Positions 1-6,025 of a stretch of DNA of 7,688 nt are shown piece after piece. Source of the DNA: JBAVQS01 sp049694275 (GTDB lineage Bacteria > Chloroflexota > Anaerolineae > UBA4142 > SHND01); contig JBAVQS010000169.1 in assembly GCA_049694275.1 (NCBI GenBank), positions 1 to 7,688 of the forward strand, in the 5' to 3' direction. Positions within the stretch are counted from its first letter, which is position 1. Every line of letters starts with the position of its first letter. A program made the position numbers and the translations under genes. The notes under the pieces were generated by a model. That model ran no database searches. It had not been told where the DNA came from and saw only the letters and a program-made list of their open reading frames with translations.

Positions 1-58
<58 letters not shown>

Positions 59-71
59 ATTCCTTCATTCT

Positions 72-84
72 TCCTCAAAGATTA
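72..84 (-). promoter_or_regulatory. boxA-like antitermination site in the rRNA leader
   Basis: On the minus strand the leader reads TAATCTTTGAGGA, matching 9 of 13 bases of the Bacillus-type boxA core TGTTCTTTGAAAA, including the TCTTTGA heart. It lies about 14 bases before the mature 16S start. Such sites bind NusB-NusE and let polymerase read through the rRNA operon without Rho termination. The match is by eye, and the site is closer to the 16S start than in E. coli. Confidence 0.4.
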
Positions 85-173
85 ACGTGAACTCAATCGC
101 ACATTCCTTCCACTCTTCAGTTGTTAACGTTCAGCCCGACATGACGATTTAGTCTATCGGTCCAGCGGGCGGG

Positions 174-201
174 ATTATAACCAGTTCGTCCGTCTTGTCA
201 A
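174..201 (-). promoter_or_regulatory. rRNA operon promoter, inner (P2)
   Basis: A perfect -35 box TTGACA (196-201) and a perfect -10 box TATAAT (174-179) are separated by 16 bases on the minus strand. Transcription should start near base 167, giving a leader of about 110 bases before 16S. The bases just after the -10 box are CCCGCCC, a GC-rich discriminator of the kind linked to stringent control of rRNA promoters. Two consensus hexamers correctly placed in front of 16S make this a strong call. Confidence 0.9.
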
Positions 202-304
202 ATCGGCGATCAAACTGCTCCTCACCCGGCGGTTCGTGCCTTTAGCGGCCTGCGGATCCCAATGCCCTCGGGGCAAATTTGCTTAACCCCTACCGACAAC
301 AAAA

Positions 305-334
305 TCCGCCGTGCCATCTTTGGCGAGCGGCGGA
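305..334 (-). terminator. Terminator-like hairpin between the two rRNA promoters
   Basis: On the minus strand an outer 7-bp stem (TCCGCCG with CGGCGGA) encloses an inner 3-bp GCC/GGC stem with a six-base loop, and is followed at once by TTTTGTTGTC. This resembles an intrinsic terminator or attenuator acting on transcripts from the outer promoter before they reach the inner one. The stem has an uneven internal loop and the T run is short and interrupted, so it may be weak, or only a leader RNA structure. The plus-strand reading has no T run after it. Confidence 0.35.
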
Positions 335-452
335 GGCAAAAAGACAGGGAGAAAAACTCACTTTCTCTTTTGACTTGTCTTGATGTCCCTTGCGCCCCTC
401 CTGAGTTGTTACCGTACTGCCCCCGCTGTCTCTCTCAGCTTGAGCGTCGATT

Positions 453-480
453 ATTATACCAGAAAATCCCGGCTTGTCAA
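453..480 (-). promoter_or_regulatory. rRNA operon promoter, outer (P1)
   Basis: A second perfect pair of hexamers on the minus strand: TTGACA (475-480) and TATAAT (453-458), again 16 bases apart. The discriminator is AATCGAC, richer in A/T than that of the inner promoter. Upstream of the -35 box, towards the glycan genes, the DNA is strongly AT-rich for about 50 bases, consistent with an UP element. It drives the same 16S gene as the inner promoter, with a leader of about 390 bases. Confidence 0.88.
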
Positions 481-550
481 TAGATTTGGCAATGAGTTTC
501 TCAAATTCATTTTATAAACAGTAAAGTATATAAAATGGCTCCCAGCCGGA

Positions 551-579
551 TTGGAACTATCTGCGCTTACAGCTATAAT
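551..579 (+). promoter_or_regulatory. Promoter of the first glycosyltransferase, leaderless type
   Basis: The -35 box is TTGGAA (551-556, four of six consensus bases) and the -10 box is a perfect TATAAT (574-579), with a 17-base spacer. Only eight bases separate the -10 box from the ATG at 588. The transcript should therefore begin at or within a few bases of the start codon, leaving no room for a ribosome binding site. Confidence 0.72.
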
Positions 580-587
580 CGGAAGCC

Positions 588-1718
588 ATGCGCGTGCTTA
601 TGCTTTCCAAAGCGCTGATTGTCGGACAATATCAAACAAAACCCCTGGCCCTCGCGCGTCATCCGGACCTGGAGCTCACCGTCGTCGTTCCACCTTTATG
701 GCGCGACGAACGCGGCGCGATGCGGTTGGAAAAAAAATATACCGAGGGTTATCAGTTAATCGTCGCGCCGATTCGCTGGAATGGCCGTTATCATCTGCAT
801 TTTTACCCGACAATTGGGGAGATTATCGACCGCATCCGGCCCGACATCCTGCACATCGACGAAGAGCCCTATAATTTTGCCACTGCGCATACGATCTGGC
901 AGGCGCGCCGTCACGCGCCACGCGCCCGACTGCTCTTTTTCACCTGGCAAAATCTCTTGCGCACCTATCCCCTCCCCTTTCGCTGGATCGAACAGTATGT
1001 CTACCGACACAGCGATTATGCGCTTGCCGGCAATGCGGCCGCGGTAGAGGTGCTACAAGCCAAAGGGTTTCATGGCCCCATTCGAATCATTCCGCAATTT
1101 GGCGTTGATCCGACCCTCTATGCCTCAGACCCCGCGCGCGCTCAGAGCAATAAACGGTTCGTCGTCGGATTTGCCGGTCGGCTCGTGCCCGAAAAGGGAG
1201 CGCATCTCTTGATTGAGGCCCTGGCACCGATTCAAGCCGATTGGGAACTGATGCTTGTAGGAAGCGGGCCGGAGCGCGCGCGCCTGGAGGCGCTTGCCCA
1301 TCAGCACGGCATCGCCGGCCGCGTGACATTCATGCCCTGGCGTGCTTCGACCGAAATGCCCGATTTCTATCGGGGTCTCGACGTGCTCGTTGCTCCATCG
1401 ATCAGTCGCCCCAATTGGACCGAACAATTCGGACGCGTGCTTATCGAAGCAATGGCCTGCGCAGTTCCGGTCATAGGGTCGAACACAGGAGAGATTCCGC
1501 ACGTGATCGGCGATGCAGGAATCCTCACGCCGGAGGGGGATAGCGCCGCCCTTACGGCAAGCCTGCGCGCGCTGCTAGCCGATCCAGAACGGCGCACGGA
1601 ACTGGGAGCGCGTGGGCGAAACCGAGTCCTCGACAAATTTACTCAATCCCGGATCGCAGACGAGACCTATGCAGTATATCGAGAGGTCACGGCCAACAGA
1701 GAACCGGGAAACAAGTAA
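588..1718 (+). CDS. GT4-family glycosyltransferase
   Basis: A 376-residue retaining glycosyltransferase with the two-domain GT-B fold, expected to add one sugar from a nucleotide donor to a lipid-linked glycan on the inner face of the membrane. The N-terminal acceptor half starts MRVLMLSKALIVGQYQTKPL. The C-terminal donor half begins near residue 190 with the FAGRLVPEKG motif (residues 195-204), followed by LVGSGPERARLE. The EX7E motif that contacts the donor is E279 to E287, within EQFGRVLIEAMA, followed by PVIGSNTGEIPHVIGDAGIL. Length is normal for GT4. The ATG at 588 is chosen because the family core starts there and the TATAAT box is only eight bases upstream. It is the first gene of the locus and is divergent from the rRNA operon. 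Donor and acceptor sugars cannot be read from the sequence. Confidence 0.93.
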   Translation: MRVLMLSKALIVGQYQTKPLALARHPDLELTVVVPPLWRDERGAMRLEKKYTEGYQLIVAPIRWNGRYHLHFYPTIGEIIDRIRPDILHIDEEPYNFATAHTIWQARRHAPRARLLFFTWQNLLRTYPLPFRWIEQYVYRHSDYALAGNAAAVEVLQAKGFHGPIRIIPQFGVDPTLYASDPARAQSNKRFVVGFAGRLVPEKGAHLLIEALAPIQADWELMLVGSGPERARLEALAHQHGIAGRVTFMPWRASTEMPDFYRGLDVLVAPSISRPNWTEQFGRVLIEAMACAVPVIGSNTGEIPHVIGDAGILTPEGDSAALTASLRALLADPERRTELGARGRNRVLDKFTQSRIADETYAVYREVTANREPGNK

Positions 1719-1721
1719 AAG

Positions 1722-1743
1722 GGCATAGCCTTATCTCTATGTC
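1722..1743 (+). terminator. Possible weak terminator after the first glycosyltransferase
   Basis: GGCATAG and CTATGTC can form a 7-bp stem with one G-U pair around an eight-base loop. It begins four bases after the stop codon of the gene ending at 1718 and is followed by ATCTGTTCTATTTGTCT, which is T-rich but not an unbroken run. The stem is short and AU-rich. It would fit the idea that the next gene is transcribed separately from its own promoter. Confidence 0.27.
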
Positions 1744-1754
1744 ATCTGTTCTAT

Positions 1755-1782
1755 TTGTCTAACCCACCACAGATGCTATAAT
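1755..1782 (+). promoter_or_regulatory. Promoter of the second glycosyltransferase, leaderless type
   Basis: A perfect -10 box TATAAT (1777-1782) lies 16 bases after TTGTCT (1755-1760), which matches four of six -35 bases. The 16-base spacer is the same as in both rRNA promoters. The GTG start codon is at 1790, seven bases after the -10 box, so the mRNA should start at or next to the start codon. Confidence 0.66.
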
Positions 1783-1789
1783 AGCGCGC

Positions 1790-2959
1790 GTGCAGCCTTT
1801 TCATCCGGCCATTGCGCTGAATGCCCAGCTGGTTCGTCTGAACGCCGGTTATCGCTCAGCCGGAATCGCCCGCTACATTTTCAATCTGCTCTGCGCTCTA
1901 TCTGCACTCGTTCCCGAGTACGAGCTACATGCCTTTACCGGCGACCGGCAAGCAAGCGAAGCGCTCAAACCGATCCAGGTCCACTTGACCCGTTGGCCCA
2001 CGCATTCGCCGATTGCACGCATTGCATGGGAACAAGTACTCTGGCCGCTCGAGCTGATGCGGAGACGATTTGCACTGGTGCATTCGCTCGCGTTTGTCTC
2101 GCCGCTGATGAATTTTGACCCGTCCATCGTGACCGTGTACGATCTTAGCTTTATCCTCTATCCCGATTACTTTCGCCCTTTCAACCGTCTCTATTTGAAA
2201 TGGGGCACGCAATTGAGCGTGGCACGCGCCCGGCGGGTCATTGTCATCTCCGAGAGCACCCGCCGCGATCTCGTTCGCTTTTTGAATGTTCCTCCCGACA
2301 AGATTGACGTGATTGTCCCCGGCGTCGAGCCCGAGTTCTTTGGCAACGGCGATCCGAATTCACTTCAGACCTTTCGCCGGAGCAAAGGGCTGCCTGAGCA
2401 TTTCCTGCTCTATGTCGGCACTCTCGAGCCCCGCAAAAATATTCCCGCGCTGATTCACGCCTTTATGCGGGCCCGTGCGCGTCGCCAGCTCCCCCATCAG
2501 CTCGTCATCGCCGGCGGACGAGGATGGAAAGATGAGACCATCACGCGCGCCCTGGAAGAGGGAGGAGACGCCATCATCCGCCCCGGGTTTGTCCCACAGG
2601 ATGAGCTGCCCTATTGGTACCAGGCTGCGGACGCCTTTATCTATCCTTCACAATATGAAGGCTTTGGCATGCCCCCGCTAGAGGCACTGGCGGCGGGCAC
2701 GCCAGTCATCACCTCCAATCTTTCCGCTCTCCCCGAGGCAGTTGGCGATGCGGCGCTCCTGGTCGATCCCCATGATGAGAACGCAATCGAAGAGGCGATT
2801 ACGCGGATGCTCACAGACCAGGACCTGCGGGCAGATTTGGCGATGCGTGGAGTCGCGCGCGCGAAAGAGTTGACCTGGGCGCGCGCAGCACAGGCAACCG
2901 GAGCGGTCTATCGACGTGTCCTCGGCAACCGGGACACTATCAAAACGGGGGCAAATTGA
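1790..2959 (+). CDS. GT4-family glycosyltransferase, mannosyltransferase-like
   Basis: A 389-residue GT-B glycosyltransferase of the GT4 group that includes many O-antigen and exopolysaccharide mannosyltransferases. The N-terminal signature SAGIARYIFNLL (about residues 23-34) is typical of that group. The donor domain starts with LYVGTLEPRKN (residues 207-217), followed by LVIAGGRGWKDE and YPSQYEGFGMPPLEAL, with the EX7E glutamates at E290 and E298, then LPEAVGDAALLVDP. Translation should begin at GTG 1790: there is no ATG nearby, the family N-terminus starts here, and a TATAAT box ends seven bases upstream. It follows the first GT4 gene after 71 bases and its stop codon overlaps the next start by one base (TGATG). 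It probably adds an internal sugar of the repeat unit; mannose is only a family-based guess. Confidence 0.92.
   Translation: MQPFHPAIALNAQLVRLNAGYRSAGIARYIFNLLCALSALVPEYELHAFTGDRQASEALKPIQVHLTRWPTHSPIARIAWEQVLWPLELMRRRFALVHSLAFVSPLMNFDPSIVTVYDLSFILYPDYFRPFNRLYLKWGTQLSVARARRVIVISESTRRDLVRFLNVPPDKIDVIVPGVEPEFFGNGDPNSLQTFRRSKGLPEHFLLYVGTLEPRKNIPALIHAFMRARARRQLPHQLVIAGGRGWKDETITRALEEGGDAIIRPGFVPQDELPYWYQAADAFIYPSQYEGFGMPPLEALAAGTPVITSNLSALPEAVGDAALLVDPHDENAIEEAITRMLTDQDLRADLAMRGVARAKELTWARAAQATGAVYRRVLGNRDTIKTGAN
2947..2951 (+). promoter_or_regulatory. Ribosome binding site of the phosphotransferase gene
   Basis: A GGGGG run ends seven bases before the ATG at 2959. Together with the one-base overlap with the preceding stop codon, this supports ATG 2959 rather than the in-frame TTG at 2956, and suggests translational coupling to the glycosyltransferase upstream. 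Confidence 0.5.
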
Positions 2960-4377
2960 TGCAACGCCATACCCGTGTATTGATGCTCATCCATGCCTTG
3001 CTCGATTTCGTGCTGATGAATGTCGCTTTCGGACTGGCCTATGGCATTCGCTACATTCTCCACTTTCCGAGCACCGTCCTTGAGACAAACTATATTCAAT
3101 ACCAGGCCTATATTCCGATCAGCCTGGCGCTCTCGCTGGGACTCTTGGCGATTTACCGCTTTGAAGGGGTGTACACCTATGTACGCGGGCGCTCGTTAAG
3201 CGAAGAGATGTACGGACTCCTTCGCGCGACTTTTGAAGGCATCGTTATCGTCGTTTTCTTTTTCTTTCTTTTTCGCCCCGACTATTACTCGCGCCTCATC
3301 TATTTCTTTGCCGGCGCGCTGATTATTCTCATCCTCACCCTTGAGCGAGGAATCGTGCGCGCGGTGATTGGACGGTTGCGAAAACAGGGACGGTTGGTCG
3401 ATCGCGTCCTCATTGTTGGCTGCGGCGAATCTGGCCGGGCGATTCTGCGCAGCGTCATCGCCCAGCCAGGCCTGGGGTATCGCATCATTGGCTATATCGA
3501 CGACGACGCGAGCAAGGGGAACCTCGGTCCCTTTCGCTTGCTCGGGGATACCGATTATTTGGCGCAGGTCCTGCGCGAATATCTGGTCGACGAAGTGATT
3601 ATTACCCTCCCCTGGCATGCGCGTGACAAGATTATGCAGATGATGGAAATCTCGGAAGCGGCCGGAGCACGCGTCAAGATTGTGCCCGACCTCTTTCAGC
3701 TTTCACTCTCCCAGGTACGGGTAGATGCAGTAGGGGGCATTCCATTGATTGGGGTCAATGAGACCGCTATCAGTGGCGCCAACCTGGCCCTTAAACGTTC
3801 GATGGACCTGGGATTGACCTTTATTGCCTTTATTGTTCTCCTGCCATTGATGGCGCTCGTGGCGCTGCTTATCAAGCTCACCTCACCCGGTCCGGTGATC
3901 TTTAGCCAGGAACGCGTCGGTCGAAATGAAAAGCGCTTTACCGCGTACAAGTTTAGAACCATGCGCGTCGGTGCGGAGCAAGAGGTCGAAGGGCTCAAGC
4001 ATCTGAACGAGGCGGATGGCCCCCTGTTCAAGATTCGCAACGATCCGCGCCTGACCGCAATTGGCAAGCTCCTGCGCCGGTTGAGTTTTGACGAATTGCC
4101 ACAGTTCTGGAATGTGCTGCGGGGAGACATGAGCCTGGTCGGGCCACGCCCCCCGATTCCCGCCGAGGTGGCACAGTATCAGGACTGGCACAAAAAACGG
4201 TTGCAGATCACGCCGGGGCTGACCGGGCTGTGGCAGGTGAGTGGACGCAGTGAATTGACCTTTGATGAGATGGTGATGCTCGACATTTACTATGTCGAGA
4301 ACTGGTCCCCCTGGCTTGACCTGTGGATTCTCGTCAGGACTGTGCCATCCGTGCTGACGGCGCGCGGGGCGTACTGA
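2959..4377 (+). CDS. Polyprenyl-phosphate sugar-1-phosphate transferase (WcaJ/WbaP type)
   Basis: A 472-residue integral membrane enzyme that moves a sugar-1-phosphate from a nucleotide sugar onto undecaprenyl phosphate, the first membrane step of repeat-unit synthesis. Four hydrophobic segments (about residues 8-30, 50-66, 91-105 and 113-128) are followed by a Rossmann-like CoA-binding-type domain starting DRVLIVGCGESGRA (148-161). The catalytic bacterial sugar transferase domain begins near residue 279 with KRSMDLG, has a fifth hydrophobic segment (285-307), and then TSPGPVIFSQERVG (308-321) and KFRTM. The catalytic pair is D378-E379 in FDELPQFWNVLRGDMSLVGPRP (377-398), followed by PGLTGLWQVSGRSE. 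The length is that of the full-size subfamily, not the short PglC type. It is coupled to the glycosyltransferase before it. Glucose or galactose is a usual substrate, but the sequence does not settle which sugar is used. Confidence 0.95.
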   Translation: MQRHTRVLMLIHALLDFVLMNVAFGLAYGIRYILHFPSTVLETNYIQYQAYIPISLALSLGLLAIYRFEGVYTYVRGRSLSEEMYGLLRATFEGIVIVVFFFFLFRPDYYSRLIYFFAGALIILILTLERGIVRAVIGRLRKQGRLVDRVLIVGCGESGRAILRSVIAQPGLGYRIIGYIDDDASKGNLGPFRLLGDTDYLAQVLREYLVDEVIITLPWHARDKIMQMMEISEAAGARVKIVPDLFQLSLSQVRVDAVGGIPLIGVNETAISGANLALKRSMDLGLTFIAFIVLLPLMALVALLIKLTSPGPVIFSQERVGRNEKRFTAYKFRTMRVGAEQEVEGLKHLNEADGPLFKIRNDPRLTAIGKLLRRLSFDELPQFWNVLRGDMSLVGPRPPIPAEVAQYQDWHKKRLQITPGLTGLWQVSGRSELTFDEMVMLDIYYVENWSPWLDLWILVRTVPSVLTARGAY

Positions 4378-4393
4378 ATCCTTTTTGATTCAG
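4374..4393 (+). repeat. Inverted repeat over the stop codon of the phosphotransferase gene
   Basis: CTGAATC and GATTCAG form a perfect 7-bp inverted repeat around a six-base CTTTTT loop, and the stem contains the TGA stop codon at 4375-4377. No T run follows (the next bases are GCAGTATGG), so it is not a good intrinsic terminator. It could be a transcription pause or an mRNA-end structure. It marks the break between the first three genes and the last three. Confidence 0.4.
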
Positions 4394-4404
4394 GCAGTAT
4401 GGCG

Positions 4405-4436
4405 TTACAATTTCCGGGATTGTCCAATCATATAAA
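4405..4436 (+). promoter_or_regulatory. Weak candidate promoter before the GT2 gene
   Basis: A TATAAA box (4431-4436) lies in the gap after the phosphotransferase gene, with TTACAA (4405-4410) 20 bases upstream, a spacer longer than usual. The -10 box ends nine bases before an in-frame GTG at 4446, which resembles the leaderless layout seen at 574-588 and 1777-1790. A restart here is plausible because the gap is the largest inside the cluster, but the -35 evidence is poor. Confidence 0.3.
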
Positions 4437-4568
4437 TTCTTTGGAGTGCTGCTTTTCTGGTTACTCAGGGTTGGTTGGGCGCTTCAATCGTCCACCGTCA
4501 TCGCCTGGGATATATACAGACTGATCCCGGAACTAGCCCGGTCGCTGGCCAAACCGAGTCACAAACAA

Positions 4569-5303
4569 ATGACACAAAATACGCCACACGTCATGGTCAT
4601 GATTCCGACCTACAACGAGCAGGAAAACCTTGAACTTCTGGTCCAGCAGATACTCGCCTTGCCCCTTCAAGTTCAAATCACGATTGTCGACGACGATTCA
4701 CCAGATGGGACAGGAGAGCTAGCCGATCGCCTGGCGGAACAAGACCCGCGGGTCCATGTTTGCCACCGCCGCGGGGTACGCGGTCGCGCCAGCGCCGGGA
4801 TAGCGGGGTTCAAAGCCGCGTTACAAAATCCAGATATCAATTTGATCGTCGAGATGGATGCTGATTTTTCCCACGACCCGGCAGACCTTCCGCGACTTGT
4901 CGAAAAAGCCGCTCAATACGATGTGGTCATTGGCTCACGCTATATTCCGGGCGGCCAGGCCATCAACTGTACGCTCAAGAACGTCGCATTCAGCCGCATA
5001 ATCAACTTTGTGAACCGGATGCTATTCGGTCTACCAGTCCACGACTCGAGCGGCGGGTACAAATGCTACCGGCGGCGGGTACTCGAAACAATTAATCTGG
5101 ATAATTATCTCTCCCGAGAATATTCGGTCGGCATCGAAACCCTGATCAAGTGCAAGAGTCACGGTTTTTCACTGGCCGAGGTTCCGATTGTCTTTAGAAA
5201 TCGTACTCGCGGCAAGTCCAAAGCCAATTTTCACGTGCTGGTTGAGTATCCTCTGACACTTATTCTACTGGAATTCAAAAGTCTCCAGGGCCAAATCCGA
5301 TGA
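4569..5303 (+). CDS. GT2 glycosyltransferase, polyprenol-phosphate mannose synthase type
   Basis: From ATG 4569 the protein has 244 residues, the usual size of soluble DPM1-type enzymes, which transfer a hexose from GDP- or UDP-sugar to a polyprenyl phosphate at the inner membrane face. Motifs are MIPTYNEQENL (11-21), IVDDDSPDGTG (39-49) and EMDADFSHDP (95-104) with metal-binding D97 and D99, then IGSRYIPGG and HDSSGGYKCYRR, and RTRGKSK near the C-terminus. No C-terminal membrane domain is present. The usual GLGTAY motif is replaced by GRASAG, so the substrate may differ from mannose. The frame stays open upstream to a GTG at 4446, which would add 41 residues rich in hydrophobic and basic residues; I prefer 4569 because of family length, although neither start has a well-spaced ribosome binding site. 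The stop overlaps the next start by four bases (ATGA). Confidence 0.87.
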   Translation: MTQNTPHVMVMIPTYNEQENLELLVQQILALPLQVQITIVDDDSPDGTGELADRLAEQDPRVHVCHRRGVRGRASAGIAGFKAALQNPDINLIVEMDADFSHDPADLPRLVEKAAQYDVVIGSRYIPGGQAINCTLKNVAFSRIINFVNRMLFGLPVHDSSGGYKCYRRRVLETINLDNYLSREYSVGIETLIKCKSHGFSLAEVPIVFRNRTRGKSKANFHVLVEYPLTLILLEFKSLQGQIR

Positions 5304-6025
5304 CACAGGCTGTAATTCTTGCGGGCGGCCTCGGAACACGACTGCGTCCTGTTCTGAATAACCTGCCCAAGCCCCTGGCGCCAATTCTTGGGAAACCTTT
5401 TCTGGAATATCAAATACTCACGCTCAGGCGACATGCTCTCACCCGCCTCGTCATTTGCGTGAGCTATCAAGCTGAAAAAATCCGCGATTACTTTGGCGAC
5501 GGCTCGCGCTGGGGATTAGAGATCATTTACTCGGTCGAACCCACACCGCAAGGCACTGCCGGCGCGCTCCGGTACGCGGAACCGCTGCTCCAAGATGAAT
5601 TTCTGGTTCTCAATGGCGATACCTATGTCGATCTCGATTATGGACAACTTGTCGAATGGCACCAAAAGACAAATGCCTACGCCACCCTTGCACTAACGCG
5701 CATGACCGAACCGGCCAGTTACGGGAATGTGTCGCTGGACTCTAATGGTCGAATCTTTTCATTTGCGGAAAAAATGAACGGGCAGGACACCGCGCCAAGC
5801 TGGGTCAATGCGGGGGTCTACATCTTGAGCCGAAAGGCAATCCATTCCATTCCCAGAGATCGCCCCGCGTCGCTCGAACACGAAACCTTCCCGCTGCTTA
5901 TCAAGCAGGGGAAACCAGTTTATGGCCTCCCGGTTTCGGGCTATTTTGTGGATATTGGAACCCCGAGCAACTATGCCCGGTTTGAACAGGATTTGAAAGA
6001 AGGGCGTATTCATGTTGATTCGTAG
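5300..6025 (+). CDS. hddC: D-glycero-alpha-D-manno-heptose 1-phosphate guanylyltransferase (HddC-like)
   Basis: A 241-residue nucleotidyltransferase expected to join GTP and D-glycero-alpha-D-manno-heptose 1-phosphate to give GDP-heptose in the cytoplasm. The Rossmann-type signature LAGGLGTRLRP is at residues 7-17, followed by LPKPLAPILGKPFLEYQI. The metal-binding NGD motif ends at D107 (LNGDTYVDLD). Next come FAEKMNG, WVNAGVYILSR and YFVDIGTPSNYARFEQDL, which are typical of HddC and related sugar-phosphate nucleotidyltransferases. HddC-like features and the kinase immediately downstream support the heptose assignment; on sequence alone a mannose-1-phosphate or glucose-1-phosphate nucleotidyltransferase is possible. 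It overlaps the previous gene by four bases, has AGGG nine bases before its ATG, and overlaps the next gene by 14 bases. Confidence 0.87.
   Translation: MTQAVILAGGLGTRLRPVLNNLPKPLAPILGKPFLEYQILTLRRHALTRLVICVSYQAEKIRDYFGDGSRWGLEIIYSVEPTPQGTAGALRYAEPLLQDEFLVLNGDTYVDLDYGQLVEWHQKTNAYATLALTRMTEPASYGNVSLDSNGRIFSFAEKMNGQDTAPSWVNAGVYILSRKAIHSIPRDRPASLEHETFPLLIKQGKPVYGLPVSGYFVDIGTPSNYARFEQDLKEGRIHVDS
6001..6004 (+). promoter_or_regulatory. Ribosome binding site of the heptose kinase gene
   Basis: AGGG, within GAAAGAAGGGCG, lies seven bases before the ATG at 6012, inside the end of the nucleotidyltransferase gene. It is the clearest Shine-Dalgarno signal in the cluster. It supports ATG 6012 even though this makes a 14-base overlap with the gene before it. 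Confidence 0.6.

Larger units (their letters stand above)
59..587. other. Divergent intergenic region between the rRNA operon and the glycan locus
   Basis: These 529 bases hold no convincing protein gene. From left to right, the minus strand carries the rRNA leader with a boxA-like site, a promoter at 174-201, a terminator-like hairpin at 305-334 and a second promoter at 453-480. A very AT-rich stretch follows at about 485-535. The plus-strand promoter of the first glycosyltransferase is at 551-579. The AT-rich stretch sits directly upstream of the -35 box of the outer rRNA promoter, where an UP element for the RNA polymerase alpha subunit would be expected; that role is inferred. The two divergent -35 boxes are about 70 bases apart. 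Confidence 0.8.

Noticed and set aside
262..483. A 73-codon plus-strand reading frame between the rRNA promoters
   Set aside because: It overlaps both the hairpin and the outer rRNA promoter, its translation resembles no family and is rich in Arg, Cys and Pro, and it has no ribosome binding site.
486..518. TTGGCA (486-491) with TATAAA (513-518) as an extra plus-strand promoter
   Set aside because: The spacer is 21 bases, too long, and the TTGGAA/TATAAT pair at 551-579 is much better placed for the gene at 588.
2956..2961. TTG at 2956 as the start of the phosphotransferase
   Set aside because: ATG at 2959 is the next codon, has a GGGGG run seven bases upstream and makes the common TGATG stop-start overlap.
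756..4191. Several antisense frames of 80-145 codons opposite the glycosyltransferase and phosphotransferase genes
   Set aside because: They are long only because the coding strand is GC-rich; their translations lack family motifs and they lie wholly inside well-supported genes.
4374..4393. Inverted repeat over the phosphotransferase stop read as an intrinsic terminator
   Set aside because: The stem is perfect but no T run follows it and the T bases lie in the loop, so I list it only as an inverted repeat.
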